64,000 nt of DNA from Anthoceros angustus (Eukaryota > Streptophyta > Anthocerotopsida > Anthocerotales > Anthocerotaceae). Of this stretch, positions 24,686 to 35,210 are shown piece after piece. The position numbers were made by a program, and so were the translations under genes. The notes under the pieces are model-generated. The model did not search any database. It was not told the origin of the DNA and worked only from the letters and a program-made list of their open reading frames with translations. Position 1 is the first letter of the stretch. Every line of letters begins with the position of its first letter. Location of the stretch: contig MU008197.1 in the NCBI GenBank assembly GCA_010909165.1, forward strand, positions 62,001 through 126,000, read 5' to 3'.

Positions 24686-25162
24686 GGTATGTACGTACAC
24701 TCCATGGGAATGTTTCCGGTGCATCAGGTAGGTCTTGCCAATTGCCAGACCTAGAACTGCTTTGTTGGCGCCTGTCAGGCCAGCAAGGAAAAGGTGCATG
24801 TATGTTCTGTCAACCAGAGCTCTGTATAAAAACCCGAATAATGTTTGCCAAGCAATTGCTGCTGGCTAGTAGGGTAGCAGGTAGGTCCAGCTGAGCTCTC
24901 TCTCTGAGAGCCACATTTGTAGCCCATAAGACATTGCATTGGAATACAGCCAAATTGGCTGTTGAAGTCCCATGGTTGTTAGATGCGAATCGGCTGGTGA
25001 AGGCCGGTGATGTGGAGCTGATATTGGTAGGGTGGGATGCTAGAGCACAAGATGCTTTGTGATCTTGCCACTGCAACGTTCAGCAATTGAATTGGCCCCT
25101 TTGTGAATCAAATTAGTGGAGAACTAATCTTCCTACAAATTTGTTTTTGTGACACGCCTCTT
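24686..25162. other. Convergent 3' ends, no gene
   Basis: The AMMECR1 gene (plus) and the hydrolase gene (minus) converge here. The sequence is probably made up of the two 3' UTRs; nothing else is supported. Confidence 0.55.
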
Positions 25163-26647
25163 CTACGAGAACTTGCAGTACAGGCAGAGGAGGACGACTA
25201 CTGGTAGCAGAGTTTGCCAGTGCAGTTCATCGGCCGCTATAATCTCAACAAAATTACCTGGAGGGGATAGTCCCAGACTTGGTGGCCTGTGATCGTCAAG
25301 AGGTGTGAAGGGTTGTTCTGCGAGCATTTCCAGCTTCTGGACAGGGAGTGCACCTTGCTCACCAGCCTGCGGTGGATCGGACCTGGGTTCGTGATGGACA
25401 TACACAACCTTCCCTGGATCTCGCCTTCCATGTAAGAACTTGGCGGCCTTGTCAGCGGAGAGACCCGACAGCGGACCCAGATGCCAAGTCAGGGGCTCCC
25501 TAGGTATTGCCTGCTCCCCCATAGCCTGCACGGCAGCTTCCGCAATCAACGGCCGCACATCTCGAACTTTGTGCCCAGATCCAGATGCTGCAGTTGGATG
25601 CACAGCATTGGTAAGCAGCGCTACAAACAAGTTTTGATCAGGATCCATCCACAGTGACGTGCCAGTGAAGCCAGTATGTCCAAAAGTTCGGGGCCCGAGG
25701 AACCGTCCTGCAGAAGTATAGCCATCAAAAGACCTGCGCACTGCCACATCCCAGCCGAGAGCAAAGGGGCGGGGATTGCGTGCTGTCTGGGGAGCTGGAG
25801 TGGTGAACAACCTCACAGTCTGCTCCTGGAAAAAGCGCCTGTTAGTGGGCAGGTCGATGCCTCCAGCCAGCATGAGCTGAGCAAACCGGCACACATCCAC
25901 GATGGAAGAAAAGAGGCCCGCATGCCCGGCCACACCTCCCAGCAGAAAAGCTGTAGGATCGTGAACTTCCCCCCAGAGAAGACGATTCCTGTGCAACAGA
26001 TCCACCTCCGTGGGAACCACAGAGGGATCGAAGTCGGAACAGTCTGTTGGCCGAAAATAAGTGTGCTTCAGGCCCAAGGGCTCGAAGAATTCCCTCGCAG
26101 CAAATTCGTCCAAGGAAAGCCCAGAAATCCGCTCCACAACCAAGCCGAGCACTATCATGGAGAGGTCACTGTACCGTGCAGTGCCCACCGCGTACCACAG
26201 CTTGTCGTTCATGATGTAGTCCAAAACCTGCTGTCTTGTGGTGAGGCCCATGCCGAAGAAGTCGTAAAATTCGCGCAATCCTGCAGTATGGGCAAGCAGT
26301 TGCCTCACGGTGACGCCTTCCTTGCCGTTGTTGCCGAACTCTGGAACGTACTGGCAAGCCCGAGCATCCAGCTTGAGCAAGCCCCTGTCATACAAGAGCA
26401 TGATGGAGGGAGTTGTGACCATCACCTTGGTGACAGAAGCCATGTCCCACACAGATTGCGGGGTCACTGCAATCGTGGACTCGTATGTCAAGGTCCCGTA
26501 TGCTCGATAGTAGACCGGCAGATTGCAGGACCCAAAACCCACAGCTCCTCCTGGAAATACACGATCCACGCTGGCCTTGTGCATGATGTCTGACACAGCA
26601 GGGTGCTGATCCGCGGGTGCCATCAAGCTCGCACATAAGGCTGCCAT
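25163..26647 (-). CDS. Beta-lactamase-fold serine hydrolase (class C / PBP4-like), intronless
   Basis: A single open frame of 494 residues starts at ATG 26647. The three active-site motifs of the PF00144 fold are present: SVTK with nucleophile Ser71 and Lys74, YSD at 159-161 replacing YxN, and HTG at 324-326 replacing KTG. The stretch TVRQLLAHTAGL (113-124) and LLGGVAGHAGLFSS (235-248) are typical of bacterial serine hydrolases of this group. There is no signal peptide. A hydrophobic C-terminus (LLPVVVLLCLY) could anchor the protein. The region after about residue 380 is not recognised. Members hydrolyse esters, peptides or beta-lactams; the substrate here cannot be inferred. Lack of introns beside intron-rich neighbours fits bacterial acquisition but does not prove it. 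Confidence 0.9.
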   Translation of the reverse strand: MAALCASLMAPADQHPAVSDIMHKASVDRVFPGGAVGFGSCNLPVYYRAYGTLTYESTIAVTPQSVWDMASVTKVMVTTPSIMLLYDRGLLKLDARACQYVPEFGNNGKEGVTVRQLLAHTAGLREFYDFFGMGLTTRQQVLDYIMNDKLWYAVGTARYSDLSMIVLGLVVERISGLSLDEFAAREFFEPLGLKHTYFRPTDCSDFDPSVVPTEVDLLHRNRLLWGEVHDPTAFLLGGVAGHAGLFSSIVDVCRFAQLMLAGGIDLPTNRRFFQEQTVRLFTTPAPQTARNPRPFALGWDVAVRRSFDGYTSAGRFLGPRTFGHTGFTGTSLWMDPDQNLFVALLTNAVHPTAASGSGHKVRDVRPLIAEAAVQAMGEQAIPREPLTWHLGPLSGLSADKAAKFLHGRRDPGKVVYVHHEPRSDPPQAGEQGALPVQKLEMLAEQPFTPLDDHRPPSLGLSPPGNFVEIIAADELHWQTLLPVVVLLCLYCKFS

Positions 26648-27677
26648 GTCATGTCAAGGCCATCGCCCACTTCTTGAGCTTGGCATCGTACGATTTCTCC
26701 GTCCTTCCATGATGCAGGATGTGCTCACATCACAGCTCCCTGGAAAAGCACAAGACAGTACAACACGTGAGACCCCACCTGGGGGTGGGGGAATTTCAAC
26801 ACACGAAACCAACGGCCAGTGCACACAATTTTGGTCCGCCTCGGCACCTTTTCAGAGCAAGCAGTCGACGCAAAGACTAAAGAAAGCGTGAACTACCAGG
26901 AGAACACGGATACCACAGGCATGTACCAGCACAAGAAAAAAATCACGTCAGTTCGAAAAGATCCTGCTTGCAATTCGGCCTTGCTAGAGAAAGGCGTCCA
27001 GCACTGGCGGCATCATCAGGACCCGGGGGGGCCTGGATCAGCCGTCCCAGGATGGGACCCATCAACGCAGGGGGAACCTTGGGTGACATGGACTTCGACT
27101 GACTCGGGGGGCTATGGGGCTGTGCCTCTCAGACTATCCGCCCAGCCCAGCCCAGGCATGGAAGACGGTCTTCCAACCGGCAAGATCATGCAGATCCCTT
27201 CTCCAGGTGGGTGCTGTGTGTCTGCTGTTACGAAGGAGTTGGGGGACAGGACAGCTAAACCAACACTCCAACCTCCAGACCGCGCAACAGCAGTGATAAG
27301 CCAAAAAGACTCGGTGTGTTAGGCACGGTGGCAAAGACACATGGCCTGCGATGTCCGCTAGTCTTGCTTTTCCACTAAAGTACAGCGCCCTGGCCACCTG
27401 CTAGTAGGAAGCGGCAAAGGAAGCAGCTCACGGAGAGAGAGAGGAAGCCACCAGACACGAGCCCGAAACGCAGCAATCCGCAGGCTCGGAACCCACCTCT
27501 GACTCCCGTGTGGCAGGCAGCTTTGACATTAATCACTCAGCAGATGTCATGCCACAAATCCGGCAAGGCAGAAGCGGCCAGGAAGATTAACCTGGGTGGG
27601 CACCCGCCTGACCCATGGGTTGGAGGACGGGTAACCTCCAGCCCCGCAGTCTGCAAGCAGCTCTCTGGGCATTGGCA
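26648..27677. other. Spacer between divergent hydrolase and oligopeptidase genes
   Basis: About 1 kb without a supported gene. It holds the 5' flanks of the minus-strand hydrolase and the plus-strand oligopeptidase. Short frames have no family similarity that I can see. Confidence 0.55.
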
Positions 27678-30600
27678 ATGGCTTCCCTTCTAGCCTGTTT
27701 CACCACCCGCCTGTCGCTGCCCCTGCACTTGTCCGAGGCTCTCTCCTCGACCCATTCGCATCTTCCCTCTTCTTCCTCCGCCTCCTCGGCGTCGGCCCTC
27801 TCCTCACTGCACCTCCCGCTCTGCGTCTGCCCTGCTGCGCGCGGCCGGGGCCGGGGCCGGGCCCGGGTAAGACGAGGTCTTGCCATTTCCGGCATTAATT
27901 CCCACGGTAGAAATTTCCCGGCAGCGGCCTGTTCCGTCTGCGCGACACCCTTCGGCTGGCTCAGGGCTGCGTCTGGAGTCTGTGACGGCGGCAACACCCG
28001 GCTGCGCATTCCACCCTCCCGGGGGCGAAGGCGAGGCACGCAAGGTGGGCTCTTGGTGCCGTTTCTGGCTTGTTGGGCGATTTAGAGCTCTGGATTTCTC
28101 ACCATTGGAAATTGCAGGCGAATCGGAGGCTTCCCGGAGCTGGAGTGACAGAGGTCTCGCGAGTTTGCATCCGGGCCCGGGAGCCGCTAGGTGCATGGCT
28201 ACTGTGACTGAGGAGAGAGTGGAGAATCCACTTCTGGTGGCTGCACAATTCCCTCTTTTTGATAAAGTGGATGCCTCCCATGTGCTTCCTGGCATCCGAA
28301 CAATTTTGAAAGAGCTCGTAAGCATGCATTGTTTATTCGTCCTGGGGCATGGTCAATGGCAGTCTTTCAAGAGCGGGCTGCTCGGCAGTTATGTTGCATG
28401 AAGGTTCGAGGCAAAAGTGGGGTACCTGAAGCTGTGTGTCTCTGCAGGAGCAAGAGCTCTTGGACCTGGAGAAGAATGTCAAGCCCACATGGCCTGGACT
28501 GGTGGAGCCACTGGAGAAGATTGTGGACAGGCTTTCCGTGGCTTGGGGCACGGTCAGCCATCTGAAGGCAGTGAAAGATTCTCCAGAACTTCGGGCAGCT
28601 GTGGAGGAAGTGCAGGTGTGCTGTTTGGACTGGATATTTAGTACATCTTTTACTCAGTTATGTGTGTGACGCAAGTTGGGACTTATGTTCGACCATGTTT
28701 CTTGACACTCGTGTTTTGGGATGTTTCAGCCTGAAAGGGTTGCCTTGACTCTGAGGCTTGGTCAAAGCCGTCCAATCTATGAGGCTTTTACGGCCATTCA
28801 TGAAGGAGTGCATTGGGAATCGCTAACAGAAGCTCAACAACGCATTGTTGAAGGTAATGAAGCCTAGATGCTAGGTGAGTCTGTGTTTTTGGTTTTTGTG
28901 GATACAATTGTGTACGGCAGACATGTAGTAACAATGTTGGTTTTTCACTTGATGAGTAGCTGAGTTGAAGGAGGCTAGCCTTAATGGTGTGGGTCTGGAA
29001 GGAGAGGGGAAGACACGTTTCAATGAGATCCAGCAGGTGGCTCCTTCATTCTCGAACTCTTATGAACTAATGGAGAGCACTGATGACCATAGAGAACTAA
29101 TTATCTTACTAAGCCATGCCGTTCTTGTGCAGGAGCTTGAACAATTGTCAACTAAGTTTAGTGAGCATGTTTTGGATGCCACCAAAAAGTACGAGAAGCT
29201 CATTTCGGATCCTGCTGAAATTGATGGGTTGCCACCATCTGCCCTTGGCTTGGCTGCACAAACAGCGGCTTCTAAGGTGGACTATCGCTTTTAGATGCTG
29301 CCTGTGTGGGATTCCCTGTCAATGTCCAGTGTTGGAGATTGTATTGATGGTGAAATTCGTCCGTGGCTGAAATGCTCTCACAACAGGGTCATGAAGGTGC
29401 TACGGCTGAGAAGGGGCCATGGATGATTACTTTGGATGCACCCAGCTACATGCCAGTCATGCAGCATGCACGCAATAGAGCCCTGAGAGAGGAAGTGTAT
29501 CGAGCTTACTTGACTCGAGCCTCAAGTGGAGAACTGGACAACACTCCCATCATAAATAGAATTTTGGAACTTCGGCTGGAAAAGGCGAATCTCTTAGGCT
29601 ATGAAAATCATGCTGAGGTGAGCAATCAGTGACTGGGGCATGAATGCGCAAGGATTCTGTCTATTTAGTAATAGTGCAAACGATAACCAATCTAGATGTC
29701 CCCATTGATTGCATGTTCAGGTAAGCATGGCCTTGAAGATGGCAACATTGCGTAGAGCTCAAGAGCTTCTGGAGCAGCTGCGTGGCACATCTTGGGATGC
29801 CGCAGTTAAAGGTAGTGTACGACATGCTGTCGTTGGTCCCCGCAGTCTAAGCCACTTTCATGTGTTCATGAATGTGTTTAGCACCTTGAGAATTTAGTGC
29901 AAAGTGCATGTTGCAGATTTGGAGGATCTGAAAGCTTTTGCCAAAGAGCAAGGCGCGCCTGAGGGAGATGATATGAGGCACTGGGATGTCACCTTTTGGA
30001 GTGAAAGACTTCGGGAAGCCAAGTTTAGCATCAATGAGGTGGGCAAAGCGATTGCAGCTATTTTGCAAGCCAGCTAGGTGATGGAAGTTTCACAATGTTG
30101 ATACGAAGATTTTTGTTTGGGTTTCCAATTGCAGGAGGAGTTAAGACCTTTCTTTTCACTACCAAGGGTAATGGATGGTCTTTTTAGCCTTGCTAAGATG
30201 CTGTTCGGAGTAGAGATTGAAGCCGCTGATGGACTGGCACCTGTAAGCTTGCACACAATCGACTTTCTCATTTTTGATCTGCTCGTGTATTTTGAATTCA
30301 CTGGGTGGTCACGCTTTACCAGATCTTTGCTAGTTTCTCACTGTTTTAGCATTTTTCCAGATTTGGCACAAAGATGTCCAGTTCTTTAAGGTGAAGGACC
30401 TAGCCGGGGAGCCTTTGGCATACTTTTACTTTGATCCATACTCCAGGCCGTCTGAGAAAAGGGGAGGTGCTTGGATGGATGAAGTGCTTGGGCGCAGTCG
30501 TCTGTTGGCACCCAATGGCAGTCGTGTTCGTCTACCTGTTGCACACATGGTGTGCAATCAGACTCCACCTGTTGGTGATCAGCCAAGCCTAATGACCTTC

Positions 30601-32000
30601 CGTGAGGTAAGCATCAACATAGTATGGTAATGACTGAGTGGAGGACAATGACGTTGTTCCTGTGCACCCATACTGATTTGTAAACTTGGGTTCAGGTCGA
30701 GACTGTGTTCCACGAGTTTGGTCATGCCTTGCAGCATATGTTAACGAGGCAAGATGAGGGATTGGTTGCTGGCATCCGTGGTGTCGAATGGGATGCTGTT
30801 GAGCTTCCGTCACAGTTTATGGAAAACTGGTGCTACCATCGGTATGTTTCTCACCACCAGAATGCCAAAGATGATTTTAGAAGTAATGACCTCATTGTGG
30901 CCAAGCGGTTAAAATTCAGGTACTGAAAACCTCTATTGCTTATGCTAGGGGCACACTGTTGGGCATAGCCAAGCACTTCAAGACTGGAGAAACTTTGTCA
31001 GAGGATATTTATTCTAAGTTATTGGCAGCAAGAACTTTTCGAGCTGCATCCATGATGTTGCGTCAGGTATGACCATTATCCTGTATGGAACCAAAAAAGG
31101 TATTTGGTCCCCACCATTTAGAAAACTTTGCCCATGGGAAACAAGTTTCTGATTATGTCCATCGGTTTAACAGATTCATTTTGCCCTTGTGGACTTGGAG
31201 CTGCACTCAAATTTCATACCCAATGGCCCAGAGACAATTTTCGATGTAGATAGGAGGATAGCTCAAAAGACACAGGTGTTGCAACCACTACCAGAAGACA
31301 GGTTCCTCTGTGGGTTCAGCCACATCTTTGCAGGTAACATGTCCTGTCCTAGCATGTATTTGTTGATACTCTTGTTCGGAGTTGTGAGTTAACTTGCCGT
31401 CTTATTGCAGGAGGATACTCAGCTGGCTACTACAGCTATAAGGTTGGAAAATTGCTGCTTTCTGAGTCTCATTGCATAGTCATGTGTACGTCCTCTTATG
31501 TTTCTTACAACGGAGTGGACTGATGATGGTGTTCATATGTAGTGGGCGGAAGTACTGTCAGCAGATGCATTTTCAGCCTTTGAGGAAGCTGGCCTTGACA
31601 ATGAGGAGGTGCTTTCCCACAGCCTAGTATCCATTTCAAAATTATCTGAAAGTTGTCTGTCGGGTCAAGAAAGGTCCCTTCAGACAAGCGTGTAATGCCT
31701 GGGTTGTGTTTCTTGCTGTACAGGCTGTGAAAGAAACTGGCAAACGATTCAGAGAAACCGTCCTTGGACTAGGAGGAGGCCGTCCCCCCCTGGAGGTAGG
31801 ATTGTTGCACTCTACTGTTACTTTGCGTAAGCGTTGTTCTTGTAGCTTTCAGTTGATGCATCTGAGCCAGCTTTGCAATTGTTGGGTGGATCTGATAGCT
31901 TGTGTTCATCTTCGCGCAGGTCTTCATTGATTTCCGAGGGAGAGAGCCATCAACTGACGCCCTGCTCCGCCACAGTGGCCTGCTCACAGCAGCTGCGTAG
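27678..32000 (+). CDS. M3 zinc oligopeptidase (organellar oligopeptidase / oligopeptidase A type), 18 exons
   Basis: Exons: 27678-28044, 28118-28317, 28448-28615, 28730-28853, 28960-29036, 29133-29276, 29387-29617, 29721-29811, 29917-30038, 30135-30242, 30361-30606, 30696-30841, 30949-31066, 31174-31333, 31411-31442, 31543-31608, 31724-31795 and 31920-32000. All phases agree and give 850 residues. Exon 12 carries the zinc site HEFGH with the downstream glutamate in QFMENW; exon 10 carries [34 protein letters not shown] closes the active-site region. Such enzymes degrade 8-23-residue peptides, including cleaved targeting peptides, in chloroplasts, mitochondria or cytosol. Exon 1 encodes a Ser/Ala/Arg-rich, acid-poor leader like a transit peptide. 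A second ATG at 28195 starts right at the conserved core and would give 702 residues for a cytosolic form. The start choice is inference. Confidence 0.93.
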
Positions 32001-32409
32001 GCAGCCAGTACCGTAGAACTTACAGGCCTAGGCGTGAGGGATGTCTCAGTGTTCAACCTTTGGCTCCTTCGGAGAAATCAGCGGTTTTGATCTCCGAAAG
32101 GGAAGAGATTCCAGTTTTCGTCTGTAAAAAGTTAGCCACAGAGCCTGTAGGAGTATCTTTCACTTTGATGAGCTCCCTTTAGAAGGGTCCTTTCGGGAGT
32201 CCCCAAGGGAAGAGCCAACAAGGAGAACACACTCTTACGTCAACGCGGTTTATTTTCCTATCCTATTATATCCCCAATTGTAGGTCTGGCTACGCCTGAG
32301 ATATGACAATCCACAACGCTTTTCTTGATAAACATTTCCGAGTGTGCACCATGCATGCCTGGGGGAGCCATGTGCCACAGCAAAGAGAGCTTCCCCCAAT
32401 AGATCCCCT
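32001..32409. other. Spacer after oligopeptidase gene
   Basis: Probably 3' UTR and intergenic DNA. Nothing recognisable. Confidence 0.5.
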
Positions 32410-32424
32410 GCCTGGTTCCCGTTG

Positions 32425-32662
32425 CGGAGTCAAGTACGGTGACCCTCTCCAGTTGTGGAGTCGAGCACGTCAAGCACGATGACCCCCTCCAGTTGCGGAG
32501 TCGAGCACGGTGACCCCTCCAGTTGCGGAGTCAAGCACGGTGACCCCCTCCACCGAGGGGCCGTGCTGATAATATAGGTTAGCCGTTGCAGAGTCAAGCA
32601 CGGTGACCCCCTCCACCGAGAGGCCGTGCTAATAATATAGCCGTGCTGATAATATAGGTTAG
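32425..32662 (+). repeat. ~31-bp minisatellite
   Basis: Degenerate tandem copies of GGTGACCCCCTCCAGTTGCG plus GAGTC(A/G)AGCAC. In the second half they alternate with a CCACCGAGGGGCCGTGCTGA / TAATATAGGTT unit. It lies at the downstream end of the minus-strand retroelement relic. Confidence 0.75.
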
Positions 32663-34470
32663 ACGGGAACAATAGAAAGAGCAAACAAAAGGAGTAAGAC
32701 TTGCCAGTTGCCCGCCCGCGTCTTTAAGCTTTTGGAAGATGGCCACCCTGGATACAATGTTGAAAGCGTTCTCAACATCGACCTGAAGGGCAACCCAATC
32801 CGGATGTAACTGGAGAACCATATCGACTCCAAAACTCACCGTCTCGCAACCCCCTAGGGTAGCGATGCCAAATTGATGGGGGCCAAGATGAGCTGAGAAT
32901 TGCTCCCTGAGCTGGAGGGCAACGTTTGCTGCGGCTAATAAAACGTAGGAACGCCCCTCCCACGGCGATGGGGCGCACCCCTAGTCTAGGCTTCTCCATA
33001 GCTAAAAGCGTGCTGGCCCCAACACCCGTGAAATCCGATGGGGGGTCTCACCCCGCACCACAGTCGCCGTCAGGTGAACGAGCTCCGAAAAACTACTAGA
33101 AGGATCCTCATGATAGAAGTAGTCACGGAGGTGATCATAGATGCCCAAAGTCCCCAATGGAGAGCCGAGGGGGTTGTTAGAGCGTGACCAAAACAACCTG
33201 CTGCATAAAAGGGCTCTCACCACAAACCCAAGATATCCGTAGGATGGGGACATCTGGAGCGGTGAAGGGCCCAAAAGCACCAACAATCCGAGGCATCGGC
33301 TCGGCGGCAGACGACCAAGCTAGAAGCACTTTTTGAGATGCGCCTTCACGGAGTCTTAACAAACCTTATCAAGCTTAGCCAACTCCAATCTCGATCGAGC
33401 AAAGACAAATGGCCGTCCTCTTCAAGAGCTTGCAGGTCCGGCCCGAAAATGGCGGAGCCGGGAGGCAACCTCCATGTTACCCGACCCTACCTCTAGAGCG
33501 ACGAGACACCACCGAGGAAGAAAAGGAGCAAAGTCCAAGCTACTTCATCTCGGGAGTTTTATGTGAGGCGCCTAAGGGAAGCCTCAGAGGTTGCTGACAT
33601 CGCCTTGCGATGGGGGTCTCACCCCGCACTACGCCGTCGGTGAACGAGCTCAAAACTACTAGAAGGATCCTCATGATAGAAGTAGTCACGAGGTGATCAT
33701 AGATGGGTTCGTCCCCAATGGAGAGCCGAGGGGGTTGTTAGGCGTGACCAAAAACAACCCTGTCCAGACAAAAGGGCTCCTCAGCCACAAACTCCAAGAT
33801 ATCCGGTAGGATGGGGACATCTGGAGCAGGGTGAAGGGCCCGAAAAGCACCAACAATCCGAGGCATCGGCTCTGGCCGAAGCAGGACGACCAAGCTAGAA
33901 GCACTTTTTGAGATGCGCCTTCACGGAGTCTTAACAAACCTTATCAAGCTTAGCCAACTCCAATCTCGATCGAGCAGCACAGCCGTCCTCTTCCTGAAGA
34001 GCTTGCCAGTCCCCGGCCCGAAAATGGCGGAGCTGGGAGGCAACCTCCATGTTACCTGAATTCCTACCTCTAGAGCGACGTAGACACCACCGAGGAAGAA
34101 AAAGGAGCAAAGTCCAAGCTACTTCATCTCGGGAGTTTTATGTGAGGCGCTCTAAGGGAAGCCTGTAGGCCAAGCGGACATCGTCTTGCAGTCGATGGGG
34201 GAGACGCCGAAAAAGGTGGGGTCCCGAGAGACGCGTGTCACAAAGAGCCAAAAGATGATTAGACTGCGCCCGCAACCACTGCCAAGACTCTGGCGGAGAC
34301 TCCAGGGGAGCAACCGGACATGAGGAGGAAGGGGCAACAACGCCGGAAGATGTAGCCCTCACCTGAGCCTCCCATGCATTTCGGTCAAAGTCCTTGTGCA
34401 TCAAGCCCATGTGTCTCTTTGCACCAATAATACCCTCAAATAAAATTCCGCAAACGGGGCAAGGAGTGTC
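32594..34470 (-). mobile_element. Relic of a non-LTR (LINE-type) retroelement with CCHH zinc finger and reverse transcriptase
   Basis: On the minus strand a CPVCG...HMGLMH zinc finger (about 34390-34470) is followed by damaged unrecognised sequence. A reverse-transcriptase fragment then spans 32999-32640: GVRPIAVGGAFLRFISR, then in another frame HQFGIATLGGCETVSFG and VALQVDVENAFNIVSR. The aspartate of VDVENAFN is catalytic motif A. Motif C (YxDD) and any endonuclease are missing. A zinc finger ahead of RT resembles R2-like LINEs, but the clade cannot be assigned from this fragment. Frameshifts are frequent. Confidence 0.7.
33036..34200 (-). repeat. ~570-bp tandem duplication inside the retroelement relic
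   Basis: The segment starting GATGGGGGTCTCACCCCGCA at about 33036 recurs at 33609 and runs to about 34200. Order and content are the same, including AGAAGGATCCTCATGATAGA and AGATGCGCCTTCACGGAGTC. The copies differ by dozens of 1-6-base indels and few substitutions. Confidence 0.85.
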
Positions 34471-34611
34471 CCAGAAGCGGAAGAAGAAGGCCCCATGGAA
34501 AAAAATAATATGAAAGAACCTTGACCAAAACTAGGGTGCTCCATTCTCTGATTTGTTCATCAAATATAGCTGGTATTTGTCCCTGAACCTGGAAGATCAG
34601 TTGCCATAAAA

Positions 34612-34808
34612 CCCTAAACCTGTGGAACCTTACATTTGTGAAACCCTAAACCTAGAAGATTAGCTGCTGCAAAACCCTAAACCTATAAAACCCTAAACTT
34701 GTGAAACCCTAAACCTATGGAATCCTAAATTTGTGAAGCCCTAAACCTAGAAGATCAGCTGCCGCAAAACCCTAAACCTGTAAAACCCGAAACTTATGAA
34801 ACCCTAAA
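34612..34808 (+). repeat. Scattered interstitial telomere-motif cluster
   Basis: Eight exact CCCTAAA heptamers (plant telomere repeat) start at 34612, 34644, 34675, 34691, 34707, 34739, 34770 and 34802. They are separated by 16-32 bp, mostly AT-rich, with recurring CCTAGAAGAT(C/T)AGCTGC spacers. It is thus a compound repeat containing telobox motifs, not a pure telomere tract. Confidence 0.85.
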
Positions 34809-35080
34809 TCTGGAACCCGGCACACCGCCGGCCCCGCCACCATGACCTACCAGACCCTGCTATTGAACATGACATGGAAGACTTGATAATCAAGATGAGA
34901 AAAAATAGACCATAGGAAGTGGAGAGAGTATGGCCACATTGTATCCCAAGCATTACCAAGTATTACCAAACTTCTAAACTTTTACTTCAATCTTTTTATG
35001 CATATGCACCCATATCCTAGGATTTATGACCCGACAATATTACGTGGATGTGCCATCGCTCCCTGAACATACATAGGTAA

Positions 35081-35140
35081 TCCACGCATGGATACCGCTG
35101 GTTTTCTCGCAGCCTCCACGCATGGATACCGCTGGTTTTC
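35081..35140 (+). repeat. 26-bp direct repeat upstream of the MAU2 gene
   Basis: TCCACGCATGGATACCGCTG plus GTTTTC occurs at 35081 and again at 35115, a 34-bp period, 70 bp before the MAU2 start codon. It could lie in the promoter or 5' UTR; function unknown. Confidence 0.7.
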
Positions 35141-35210
35141 GCTCAAGGCTACGAGAGAACCACAGGTTGGTTAATATAAAGCCGATAATGTGGCGGAGGT
35201 GAAGACCAGG

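Noticed and set aside
25676-26593. 305-codon plus-strand open frame opposite the hydrolase
   Set aside because: It is a shadow of the beta-lactamase-fold gene, whose active-site motifs are on the minus strand.
28195-28317. Taking 28195 as the sole start of the oligopeptidase
   Set aside because: An upstream exon (27678-28044) joins in frame through a proper GT-AG intron and encodes a transit-like leader, so 28195 is kept only as an alternative start.
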